DNA of 64,000 bases from assembly GCF_002105195.1 (NCBI RefSeq), contig NZ_MUHU01000008.1:186001-250000 (forward strand). Direction: 5' to 3'. This stretch comes from Derxia lacustris. Its GTDB lineage: Bacteria > Pseudomonadota > Gammaproteobacteria > Burkholderiales > Burkholderiaceae_E. The notes below the pieces were generated by a model that did no database searches, was not told the origin of the DNA, and saw only the letters and a list, made by a program, of their open reading frames with translations. A program made the translations under genes and the position numbers. Positions 28,222 through 37,122 of this stretch are shown here, in pieces (positions within the stretch are counted from its first letter, which is position 1; the number at the start of each line of letters is the position of its first letter).

Positions 28222-28332
28222 TTATGAGGTGATGACAACCTCCTCACCCACCTGCACTCGTTTGACGAGCCGCGACAGCCGCTTTGCCGCGTCAGAAACG
28301 CCCACTCGCATCACGGCTCCCGCGCTCGTCAT
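28222..28332 (-). pseudogene. Truncated Phd/YefM antitoxin remnant
   Basis: From ATG 28332 the minus strand reads MTSAGAVMRVGVSDAAKRLS, then RLVKRVQVGEEVVITS and a stop. This is the N-terminal DNA-binding part of Phd-type antitoxins (the SDAAKRLSRLVKRV and GEEVVIT motifs), which normally continue with a KPVARL segment and a toxin-binding tail. Only 36 residues remain and no partner toxin follows. It is either a broken antitoxin or a very short DNA-binding orphan. Confidence 0.6.
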
Positions 28333-28342
28333 TGCAATTCCC

Positions 28343-28750
28343 TCAAACCGTCGCTTCCGCCAGCCAAAGATCGTGCAGATTGCAGAAGCTGGTCGCGTAA
28401 ATCTTTCCCTTGTATCCCGCCGGCAGGTCGTATTCCGACGCCGGTTCAACATCGCCGGTAAACGTCTTGGCGCCGAGCAGGCTGCCGTCGGCCAGCAGCA
28501 GGGTGTGGCGCACGATGAAATGCTCGGCCGAATGACCGTGGCGCGTCACGACCTTGACCTTGCTGCCCGCCACTTCGATGCGCGGCAGGTGGGTGGCGCG
28601 GCGGCCGGCGAAGTCGCCCGGGTTTTCGTCGGTGAGCACCAGGTTCTTGGGCGGCAGCGGGCTGCCGTCGGCGGCCTGGGCGCCGTGGCTGACCAGGGCG
28701 GTGGCGATGCCGGCGGCGGCCGAATTGACGAAAAAGTTTCTGCGATCCAT
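28343..28750 (-). CDS. Tat-exported superoxide reductase (desulfoferrodoxin/neelaredoxin family)
   Basis: 135 residues from ATG 28750 (GGAGATTTCATCC upstream). The N-terminus MDRRNFFVNSAAAGIATALV, ending near HGAQA, is a twin-arginine signal, so the enzyme is exported folded with its metal. The mature part has the iron ligands of the superoxide reductase centre: His in THLPRIEV, two in GHSAEHFIVRH and Cys plus His in SFCNLHDLW. The N-terminal rubredoxin-like domain of desulfoferrodoxin is absent. It probably detoxifies superoxide or a similar oxidant in the periplasm. It is divergent from the AAA ATPase gene. Confidence 0.85.
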   Translation of the reverse strand: MDRRNFFVNSAAAGIATALVSHGAQAADGSPLPPKNLVLTDENPGDFAGRRATHLPRIEVAGSKVKVVTRHGHSAEHFIVRHTLLLADGSLLGAKTFTGDVEPASEYDLPAGYKGKIYATSFCNLHDLWLAEATV

Positions 28751-28810
28751 GGATGAAATCTCCGGTGAGTTTGCTCGGGCATTCACTTTATGCGAGCCCA
28801 ATTCGCCGGG

Positions 28811-28930
28811 CAATTGAATTGCCGTGACAGTACGGACCGAATCGCAGAATCGATTCGCGCCTGTCGTTGTTGCAATGGCGAATTGCCAGCAATTGCGCCA
28901 TTGGCTGCTGCAATTGCGTCCGGCAATTGG
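28811..28930. promoter_or_regulatory. Cluster of CAATTG motifs in a divergent promoter gap
   Basis: CAATTG is found at 28811, 28890, 28911 and 28924 (two of them as the palindrome GCAATTGC at 28889-28896 and 28910-28917), with further AATTGC half-copies at 28817 and 28881. The spacing of 21 bases between the two palindromes is two helical turns. The 288-base gap separates the divergent superoxide reductase and AAA ATPase genes and holds no gene. A shared regulator is a reasonable guess; none is identified. Confidence 0.45.
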
Positions 28931-29038
28931 CCGGAATCCAGCATTCAACGGTTTGCGGGCGCTTGCATGCCTTGCTCGATGCGCTCGGCGGCGCCCGATC
29001 GCCTATCGTCCGGGCTGTCGCTTTCACCGGGTTCCGCC

Positions 29039-30553
<1,515 letters not shown>

Positions 30554-30597
30554 CCGGCGCCATCCGTGCCAGCGGCGCGACCGTATGGCGGGCGCGC

Positions 30598-30611
30598 CTG
30601 ATCCAGATCAA
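30598..30611 (+). promoter_or_regulatory. FNR/Anr-like box upstream of bacterioferritin
   Basis: CTGAT-CCAG-ATCAA matches the FNR consensus TTGAT-N4-ATCAA at nine of ten positions. It lies 82 bases before the bacterioferritin start, in the gap after the AAA ATPase. This suggests oxygen-dependent control. Confidence 0.5.
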
Positions 30612-30693
30612 ACCCAGCCGGCCGGAGGGGGGACGCGTGCAGGGGCGGCAACCATCATCGGGCGGTCAATTTCCCCTGCCAGGAATGTCCACC

Positions 30694-31173
30694 ATGCAAG
30701 GCCACCCAGCCGTCATCGATGCCCTGAACGCGCTGCTCGTCGACGAACTCGCGGCGCGCGACCAGTACTTCATCCACTCGCGCATGCTTTATGACTGGGG
30801 CCTGGACGTGGCCGCCGACCGCATCTCGCACGAGATGGAAGATGAGACCGGCCATGCCGACGCGCTGATCCGCCGCATCCTGATGCTCGGCGGCATGCCC
30901 GACATGCGGCCCAGCGCGCTCAACATCGGCAGCGACCTGCCGAGCCTGTTCGCCAACGATCTCGCGGTCGAGATCTCGGTGACGCAGAACGTGCGCGCCG
31001 CGATCGCCGTGTGCGAGCGGCATTCGGACTTCGTGAGCCGCGAGGTGCTGATTCCGATGCTGGTCGATACCGAGGTCGACCACGCCTACTGGCTGTCGAA
31101 GCAGCTCGGCCTCATCGAGCTGGTCGGCCTGCCCAACTATCTGCAAAGCCAGATGCATCCGGTCGCGGCCTGA
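30694..31173 (+). CDS. bfr: Bacterioferritin (subunit without the usual haem methionine)
   Basis: Iron-storage protein forming a 24-subunit shell. It has 159 residues from ATG 30694, with AGGA 9 bases upstream (ATG 30685 has no site). The ferroxidase ligands are complete: Glu18, Tyr25, Glu51, His54, Glu93, Glu127 and His130. The position equivalent to the haem-binding Met52 of E. coli Bfr is Thr (DETGH), so haem binding at the dimer interface is doubtful. Oxidising ferrous iron here would complement the superoxide reductase nearby. An FNR-like box lies upstream. Confidence 0.92.
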   Translation: MQGHPAVIDALNALLVDELAARDQYFIHSRMLYDWGLDVAADRISHEMEDETGHADALIRRILMLGGMPDMRPSALNIGSDLPSLFANDLAVEISVTQNVRAAIAVCERHSDFVSREVLIPMLVDTEVDHAYWLSKQLGLIELVGLPNYLQSQMHPVAA

Positions 31174-31255
31174 CGGTCGCGGCGGCGGCCGGCGCGCGGG
31201 CGCCGGGCTCACGGTTCTCGTGCCATCGCGCCGACCGGCGCGCGGGCGCGTGCCG

Positions 31256-31843
31256 TCAGGGGCAGAAGCGCCGGCGCAGCCAGCCGCTCAGCAGCGCGCG
31301 GTCGTAGCGCAGCGGCGCGCCGTCGGCCCGCACGGCGGCGCCACGCAGATAGTTCATGTCGGACACGCTTTCGCTGCGCGCCGCGAGCGTCGTGCCGTCG
31401 GCATCGGCGAGGCGCCAGTCGAGGTCGATGCGCGGCCAGGTGATGTCGCGCATCACGCGGAAATCGGTCGCGGCCAGCAGCGGCGGCGTCTCGCCGGCGA
31501 GATCGATGTCGGTGATGCGCACCGTGAGGCTGCTGCCGGCGGGCAGGCAGCCGCGCGCCTGCTCGACGAGATGGGCGCGCAGCAGGTCGAGCACGCTGTC
31601 GTCGGCGCCGCGCCCGCCGCGCAGGCGCGCATCGACGAAGCGCTCGGGCTCGACGAACTCGACCGTCACGCGCGGGGCATCGGCCGCGTCGCGCGCGACC
31701 GGCTGGCCAGACTGGGCGCAGCCGGCGAGGGCACCGAGCAGCATCGCGGCGACAGTCGCCCCGGCGCCGGCGAGGACGCCGTTCACGACGGGCGCCATGC
31801 ACCGCGCGATCGGTGACGTGGAGGAGGACGACCAGGGCTTCAT
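31256..31843 (-). CDS. DUF3016-family lipoprotein
   Basis: 195 residues. AAGGAG lies 5 bases ahead of the ATG at 31843, which favours this start over ATG 31798. A signal sequence ends in the lipobox LAGC near residue 42, so the protein is probably a lipoprotein. The mature part matches the DUF3016 pattern: VTVEFVEPERFVDAR, ITDIDLAGE, MRDITWPRIDLDWRL and LRYDRALLSGWLRRR. The role of this family is unknown. It diverges from the cobalamin riboswitch/btuB unit. Confidence 0.75.
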   Translation of the reverse strand: MKPWSSSSTSPIARCMAPVVNGVLAGAGATVAAMLLGALAGCAQSGQPVARDAADAPRVTVEFVEPERFVDARLRGGRGADDSVLDLLRAHLVEQARGCLPAGSSLTVRITDIDLAGETPPLLAATDFRVMRDITWPRIDLDWRLADADGTTLAARSESVSDMNYLRGAAVRADGAPLRYDRALLSGWLRRRFCP

Positions 31844-31984
31844 TCAGGCTCCTTGCGGGACGGCCGCGATGCTGCGGCGCAGCGGACCGGTGCCGGCCGG
31901 CGCGACGCGCGGGGGCGACGGGCGGCAGCCTCGCGCCGCGCGGCGTGCGCGGCCCGGCCGGTTTCCGTCTGTATCATCCGCGCC

Positions 31985-32203
31985 GCCTGGTGCTCGCCGT
32001 GCCTCTCGGTCGCGGCGGTTAAACGGGAAGCAGGAAGCGCCCGATCCACCGGATCACGCCAACCTGCGCTGCCCCCGCAACGGTAAGCGGACGGGGTCCA
32101 CGACCCCAGCCGGCGCGCTTCGCCACTGGTCAACCTGCCTTTCGGGCGGTACGGCCGGGAAGGCGGCGCCGGCGGTTCCGCCAGCCCGGATACCGGCCAG
32201 CAG
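31985..32203 (+). ncRNA. Cobalamin (adenosylcobalamin) riboswitch
   Basis: The expected conserved blocks occur in order: GGTGCTCGCCG (about 31989), GGTTAAACGGGAAGCAGG (about 32017), CTGCCCCCGCAACGGTAAGC (about 32070), the CGCCACTGG segment (about 32120), GGGAAGGCGGC, and the B12-box-like GCCAGCCCGGATACCGGCC (about 32181). It lies just upstream of the BtuB-like receptor gene and should lower its expression when cobalamin is plentiful. The ends are approximate. Confidence 0.93.
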
Positions 32204-32281
32204 GTGACCGCGTTCGCGCGCGGTCTTGTCGTCCGGGCTCGCGGGGAGGCGGGTTCCGGCAGTCATCCCGACTTGCCTTTC

Positions 32282-34180
32282 ATGCATTCCAATTCCTCCG
32301 CCGGGCGTCTGTGCCCGGTCGCGGCGGCGCTTGCGCTGCTGTCCTTCCACGCACCGGCCGCGCTGGCCGCTTCCGATGATTCGGCCGCACTGCCCCAGGT
32401 GGTGGTGACGGCTACCCGCCAGCCGGCGCGCGCCGACGAGCTGATCGCCGACGTGACCGTCATCGACCGCGCCGAACTCGAACGCGCCGAGGGCCGCAGC
32501 CTCGCCGACGTGATCTCGCGCCGCGCCGGCGTGCAGGCCGCCACCACGGGCGGCTACGGCAGCCTGAGCAGCCTCTATCTGCGCGGCATGGACGGCCGCC
32601 ACACGCTGCTGCTGATTGACGGTGTGCGCTACGGCTCGGTGTCGGCCGGCCAGCCGATCTTCGAGAACCTGCCGCTGTCGGCCATCGAGCGCATCGAGAT
32701 CGTGCGCGGCCCGGCCAGCGGCCTGTACGGCAGCGATGCCGTCGGCGGCGTGATCCAGATCTTCACGCGCGCGGGCAGCCGGCAGGCGACCGACGCGGCG
32801 GGCGCCGCCGGCTTCGCGCCGAACGCGGCCGTCACCGCCGGCAGCGCGGGCTTCCGCAGCGCGAATGCCGGGTTCGCGGGCGTGGCCGGCGACGACGGCG
32901 CCTTCGACTGGTCGGCTGGCGTGCAGGGCACGCGGCGGCGCGGGCAGTCGGGCAGCAATCCGCGCGCGCCCTTCGACAACTGGCATCCCGACAACGACGG
33001 CATGAGCCAGACCTCGGGCAATGCCGGCTTCGGCTGGCGCATCTCGCCCGACTGGCGGCTGCGCGCGAGCGCCATCGGCACGCGCGGCGTAAGCGATTTC
33101 GATGACGGCATCGACCCCGCCGCGCCCGACGCCTCGGCCAAGAGCCATCAGCGCGGCCAGGTGATCGCCGCCTCGCTCGACGGCAGCATCACGCCGGTCT
33201 GGCGCATGACCGTGCGCGCCGGCAGCAGCACCGACGTGTCCGACACCTACACCGCGGCCCAGTCGTGGAGCCTCGGCAACTTCCGCACGCGGCAGGACCA
33301 GGCGGCGATCGACAACCGCTTCGACACGCCGGTCGGCACGCTGCTCGCGGCGGTCGAGCACACCCGTCAGAGCGCGCACAAGGACGGCGCCGACTTCGTC
33401 GAGACCTCGCGCGACATCGACGCCTTCGTCACCGGCCTCGACGGCCGCGCCGGCGCGCACGTGTGGCAGCTCAGCGCCCGCCACGACCGCAACAGCCAGT
33501 ACGGCACGCAGAACAACGGCACCGCAGGCTACGGCTACGAATTCCTGCCGCGCTGGCGGCTGGGCGCCTCGGTGGGCACGAGCTTCGCGGCGCCGAGCTT
33601 CAACCAGCTCTACTGGCCGGTGTTCGGCAACCCGAACCTGCTGCCGGAAGAAGGCCGCCACCGCGAATTCAGCCTGCGCTACGCGGGCGCCGGGCATGAC
33701 CTGCGCGTCGCCTGGTTCGGCAACCGGGTGCGCAACTTCATCACCTCGGGCCGCACGCCCACCAACGTGCCGCATGCGCTCGTGACCGGCTGGACCGCGA
33801 GCTGGACCGCCCATCTCGCCAACGACCTCGATCTTGGCGCCACGCTCGACCTGATCGACCCGCGCAACGAGACCACCGACGCCTGGCTGCCGCGTCGCGC
33901 CAAGCGCAGCGCCGGCATCAACGCCGACCAGCGCATCGGCAACTGGAGCGTCGGCGCGAGCCTGAAGGCGGTGGACGAGCGCCGCGACACCGACGGCGGC
34001 GGCGAGGTGAAGCTCGGCGGCTACACCCGCCTCGACCTGCGCGCGAGCACCCAGCTCTGTCGCGACTGGGCGCTGGATGCGCGCATCGACAACGCCGGCG
34101 GCAAGCGCTACGAGACGGCCTACGGCTACAACACCCCGCAGCGCGAGGTGTTCGTGACGCTGCGCTATGCGATGCGCTGA
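32282..34180 (+). CDS. btuB: TonB-dependent outer-membrane cobalamin receptor (BtuB-like)
   Basis: Takes up vitamin B12 across the outer membrane with energy from TonB. It has 632 residues from ATG 32282: signal peptide (about 1-33, ending APAALAAS), TonB box PQVVVTATRQP, plug domain with LYLRGMDGRHTLLLIDGVR and IERIEIVRGPASGLYGSDAVG, then a 22-strand barrel ending VFVTLRYAMR. The cobalamin riboswitch directly upstream supports the substrate. No other B12 transport or synthesis gene follows; the next gene is on the other strand. Confidence 0.93.
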   Translation: MHSNSSAGRLCPVAAALALLSFHAPAALAASDDSAALPQVVVTATRQPARADELIADVTVIDRAELERAEGRSLADVISRRAGVQAATTGGYGSLSSLYLRGMDGRHTLLLIDGVRYGSVSAGQPIFENLPLSAIERIEIVRGPASGLYGSDAVGGVIQIFTRAGSRQATDAAGAAGFAPNAAVTAGSAGFRSANAGFAGVAGDDGAFDWSAGVQGTRRRGQSGSNPRAPFDNWHPDNDGMSQTSGNAGFGWRISPDWRLRASAIGTRGVSDFDDGIDPAAPDASAKSHQRGQVIAASLDGSITPVWRMTVRAGSSTDVSDTYTAAQSWSLGNFRTRQDQAAIDNRFDTPVGTLLAAVEHTRQSAHKDGADFVETSRDIDAFVTGLDGRAGAHVWQLSARHDRNSQYGTQNNGTAGYGYEFLPRWRLGASVGTSFAAPSFNQLYWPVFGNPNLLPEEGRHREFSLRYAGAGHDLRVAWFGNRVRNFITSGRTPTNVPHALVTGWTASWTAHLANDLDLGATLDLIDPRNETTDAWLPRRAKRSAGINADQRIGNWSVGASLKAVDERRDTDGGGEVKLGGYTRLDLRASTQLCRDWALDARIDNAGGKRYETAYGYNTPQREVFVTLRYAMR

Positions 34181-34274
34181 GCCGGCGTGGCGGTCGCGCG
34201 GCGGCGCTTCGTCGCCCCGCGAACCCGCCGTGCCCGGCGCGTCGTCGTGCGCCGGGCCGGGCGCGGCGCGTGCA

Positions 34275-34694
34275 TCAAAGCTCGTCGAGCGAATTGCGCG
34301 CGCGCGTCACCAGCTTGGCGGCCTCGAACAGCGTGCCCTTGTCGGCATCGATGACGAGCGCGTCGAAGTCCTTGGCCAGCGCGGCGATGACGATGTAGGC
34401 CGCCGCGACCTCGCGCGGATCGCCGCCCCACTTGATGGCGATGGCCACGTCGCGCGCGCCCAGCACGGGCCCAAGCGCCTCGCTCTTGCCGGCATGCTCG
34501 GCGGCGCTGGCGAAGCGCATGTCGAAGCCGGCGTCCTCGCCGTCGAGGGTGCAGGGCAGGTAGCCGGCGATCTCGAAGGGCTTGTAGTCGTGCTCGACCA
34601 CGAGCTTGAACTTGAGGCCGGCGATGGCGGCGTTGAGGGCGGTGAGGGCGGGCACCTTGGCTCGCTCGATGAAGGCGATGTTGTTGCGGGGCAT
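34275..34694 (-). CDS. Hypothetical protein, 139 residues
   Basis: I do not recognise the family. The start at 34694 has GGAGAACA upstream (MPRNNIAFIERAKVPALTAL). It is soluble, with no signal peptide; it is a mix of helices and strands, with the motifs VVEHDYKPFEIAGYLPCT and IAIKWGGDPREVAAAYIV. The codon pattern is the same as its neighbours, so it is likely a native gene. It stands alone, tail to tail with btuB and divergent from the glycosylase gene. Confidence 0.7.
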   Translation of the reverse strand: MPRNNIAFIERAKVPALTALNAAIAGLKFKLVVEHDYKPFEIAGYLPCTLDGEDAGFDMRFASAAEHAGKSEALGPVLGARDVAIAIKWGGDPREVAAAYIVIAALAKDFDALVIDADKGTLFEAAKLVTRARNSLDEL

Positions 34695-34898
34695 GTTGTT
34701 CTCCGGAGGTTGGCGCCCGCCGCGCCGGCGGGCCGCTGCGGAGGATAGCCCCGCGCGGCGTGGGGGAATGCGGTCGGCCAGCCGCTGTCGTGTCGCCCAT
34801 GTGGCGCATGTGGCGGCGCCGGCGCGGCGGCCATGGTCCCGCCAGTCGGCCGCGTCAGCGCGGACAGCGCGCAACCCGGCACGGCAGAATCGCCGGTC

Positions 34899-35423
34899 AT
34901 GAAGCCCGTCTCCGCATCGTCTTCCGCCACCCGCCTGACCGGCCTCGCGCCCGTGGTCGGGCCGACGTCGCGGGTGCTCATCCTCGGCAGCTTTCCGGGC
35001 GCGGCGTCGCTTGCGGCGGGGCAGTACTACGCCCATCGGCAGAACCGCTTCTGGCCGATCGTGGGCGAGGTGATCGGCCGCGACCTGGTGGCGATGGCCT
35101 ATGCCGACCGGCTCGCCGCGCTGCTCGACGCCGGCCTCGCGCTCTGGGACGTGTACGCCGCCTGCGAGCGCGAGGGCAGCCTCGACAGCGCCATCCGCCT
35201 CGCCGAGCCCAACGATTTCGCGGCCCTGCGCGCGCGGGCGCCCCGGCTCGCGCGCATCTGCCACAACGGCCGCACGAGCGGGAAATTCGCCGAGCACTGG
35301 CGCGCGCTCGGCTTCGACGTGCGGGTGCTGCCGTCGACCAGCCCGGCCAATGCGTCGATTCCGCACGCGGTCAAGCTCGCGGCCTGGCGCGACGCGCTGG
35401 ATTTATCGACGCTGGCGGGCTGA
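34899..35423 (+). CDS. Hypoxanthine-DNA glycosylase (uracil-DNA glycosylase superfamily)
   Basis: Removes deaminated adenine (hypoxanthine) from DNA. It has 174 residues from ATG 34899. Family motifs are: VLILGSFPGAASLAAGQYYA (the first active-site loop with Gly-Ser-x-Pro-Gly), NRFWPIVGEV, GLALWDVYAACERE, and the second loop LPSTSPANAS near residue 147. The tyrosine pair YYAH and the NRFW segment are those of the deoxyinosine glycosylase group. It stands alone. Confidence 0.85.
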   Translation: MKPVSASSSATRLTGLAPVVGPTSRVLILGSFPGAASLAAGQYYAHRQNRFWPIVGEVIGRDLVAMAYADRLAALLDAGLALWDVYAACEREGSLDSAIRLAEPNDFAALRARAPRLARICHNGRTSGKFAEHWRALGFDVRVLPSTSPANASIPHAVKLAAWRDALDLSTLAG

Positions 35424-35508
35424 ATCGGCGGGCGCGTGCCGGGCGGGCGGTCGGCCGTCAGTCAGGCTGCCAGGCAGCCGGGCCAGACCGGCGATTCAGG
35501 CCGGCGAT

Positions 35509-37122
35509 TCAGGCCAACGGGCGGGAGTCGGCGCACTCGCCCGCGCGCAAGGCGGCCAGCCGGGCGAGCAGGCCGGCGTCGGCTTCGGCGCGCGTGGCCA
35601 GCGCGCCCGCGTACACCGCGCCGGAATTGCCGTCGAGGGTGATGTCGTCGCCTTCGGCCAGCGTGCGATCGCCGAGGCGCAGGCGGCGCCGGGCCGGGTC
35701 GATTTCCAGCCCGTCGCAGCCCACGAGGCAGACCTTGCCGAGCTGGCGCGCGACCACCGCCGCGTGCGAGGTGCGCGCGCCGCGCGCGGTGAGCAGGCCG
35801 GCGGCGGTTTCGAGCGCGGCGATGTCGTCGGTCTCGGCGTCGTGGCGCACCAGCACCACGGCACGGCCGGTGGCGGCGAGGCGGCGCGCAGCCTCGGCGT
35901 CGAGCGTGATCGCGCCCACCGCCACGCCACTGCTCGCGCTCGGCGCCCGTGCGTCGGGCGTGGCGGCGGAGCCGTCGGCCTGGGCGAGGCATTCGACCGC
36001 GAGCGTGCGCGCGTCCAGCCCGGCCACGCGGCGGCGCGCCTCGGCGGCGTCGATCACGCCGGCCGCGTGCAGGTCGAGCGCGATGCGTGCCGCCGCCACC
36101 GGCGTGCGCTTGCCGGCACGGGTCTGCAACCACCACAGCCGGCCGTCCTCGACGGTGAACTCGATGTCCTGCATGTCGCCCAGCCCGCGTTCGAGCCGGT
36201 CGGCGCCGTCTTCAAGTTCGCGCCAGACCGCCGGAATGCCGGCGGCGAGTGCGTCATGACCGTGGGCGCTGCGCCGGCCCGACACCACGTCCTCGCCCTG
36301 GGCGTTGAACAGGAAATCGACCCACAGGCCGGGCGCGCCTCGGGTCGGGTCGCGCGTGAAGCCGACGCCCGCGCCCGAGGCGCCGCCGGCATTGCCGAAC
36401 ACCATGGCCTGCACGATCACCGCCGTGCCCATCGCGTCGTCGATGCCGCGCGCGCGGCGGTACCCGACGGCGCGCGGCGAACGCCAGCTCGCGTACACGG
36501 CGGCGATGGCGGCTTCGAGCTGGTCGAGCGGCGCGGCGGGCAGCGGGGCGCCGGCGGCGCGCGCCAGCGCGAGGTTGCGCAGCGCCAGCGCGCGCATGCC
36601 GGCCCAGTCGAGCCGGCGTTCGTCGCCGTCGGGGGCGAGTTCGCGCACGGCGGCCTCGAACGGCGCCGGATCGCATCCGCCGACGACCTCGGCATGGCTG
36701 GCGACGAGGCGGCGCAGGCTGTCCCACGCGAGCCGGGGATTGCCGGTGAGCCGCAGCAGGCCGGGCAGGGTGGCGTCGCACAGGCCGATGTCGAGCAGCG
36801 TGTCCATCATCCCGGGCATCGACACAGGCGCGCCCGAGCGCACCGACACCAGCAGCGGCCGGGCCGGATCGCCGAAGCGGCGGCCGGTGGCGGCTTCGAG
36901 TTCGGCCAGCGCGCCGGGCAGGGCGGCGCGCAGTGGCTCGGGCAGGCGCGGGCCGGCGGCGGCCTCGGCGCAATGGCGCGTGCCGAGCACGAAGGCGGGC
37001 GGAATGCGCAGCCCGAGCGCGGCCATGCGCGCGAGGTTCCATGCCTTGAAGCCGATGGCTTGCGGGCCGGGCAGCTCGGCGCCGTCGCGCGCCGTGCCGA
37101 GGAAGTGCAGGTCGGGCGTCAT
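35509..37122 (-). CDS. PPDK/PEP synthase-like protein with ATP-binding and phosphohistidine domains but no C-terminal barrel
   Basis: 537 residues. The first ~350 residues are the pyruvate phosphate dikinase ATP-binding domain: IGFKAWNLARMAALGLRIPP, VSVRSGAPVSMPGMMDTLLD, FGNAGGASGAGVGFTRDP and MQDIEFTVEDGRLWWLQTR. A swivelling phosphohistidine domain follows, with GARTSHAAVVARQLGKVCLV and the phosphorylated histidine at residue 453. The protein ends there; the PEP/pyruvate-binding barrel of PPDK (about 350 further residues) is missing, with no remnant downstream. It overlaps the upstream gene by 4 bases, so both are made together. It may transfer phosphate to another protein or small molecule rather than pyruvate. 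Confidence 0.85.
   Translation of the reverse strand: MTPDLHFLGTARDGAELPGPQAIGFKAWNLARMAALGLRIPPAFVLGTRHCAEAAAGPRLPEPLRAALPGALAELEAATGRRFGDPARPLLVSVRSGAPVSMPGMMDTLLDIGLCDATLPGLLRLTGNPRLAWDSLRRLVASHAEVVGGCDPAPFEAAVRELAPDGDERRLDWAGMRALALRNLALARAAGAPLPAAPLDQLEAAIAAVYASWRSPRAVGYRRARGIDDAMGTAVIVQAMVFGNAGGASGAGVGFTRDPTRGAPGLWVDFLFNAQGEDVVSGRRSAHGHDALAAGIPAVWRELEDGADRLERGLGDMQDIEFTVEDGRLWWLQTRAGKRTPVAAARIALDLHAAGVIDAAEARRRVAGLDARTLAVECLAQADGSAATPDARAPSASSGVAVGAITLDAEAARRLAATGRAVVLVRHDAETDDIAALETAAGLLTARGARTSHAAVVARQLGKVCLVGCDGLEIDPARRRLRLGDRTLAEGDDITLDGNSGAVYAGALATRAEADAGLLARLAALRAGECADSRPLA

Noticed and set aside
28222-28452. A 76-residue minus-strand reading of the Phd region taken as an intact antitoxin
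   Set aside because: Its first 40 residues overlap the end of the superoxide reductase gene in another frame and are not antitoxin-like; only the last ~36 residues match Phd and the toxin-binding part is missing.
28811-28930. CAATTG cluster considered as replication iterons
   Set aside because: There is no initiator gene nearby and copies are unevenly spaced; a regulatory site is the simpler reading.
30694-31173. Calling the ferritin a haem-containing bacterioferritin by name alone
   Set aside because: The residue aligned with the haem-ligating Met52 is Thr; the nearby Met48 is a common residue and not the known ligand.
32204-32281. An upstream in-frame start for the BtuB-like receptor
   Set aside because: It would put the start inside the end of the riboswitch and ahead of a clear signal peptide starting at 32282.
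35509-37122. Calling this gene a full pyruvate phosphate dikinase or PEP synthase
   Set aside because: The C-terminal substrate barrel is missing and sequence downstream to the next gene is non-coding and short.
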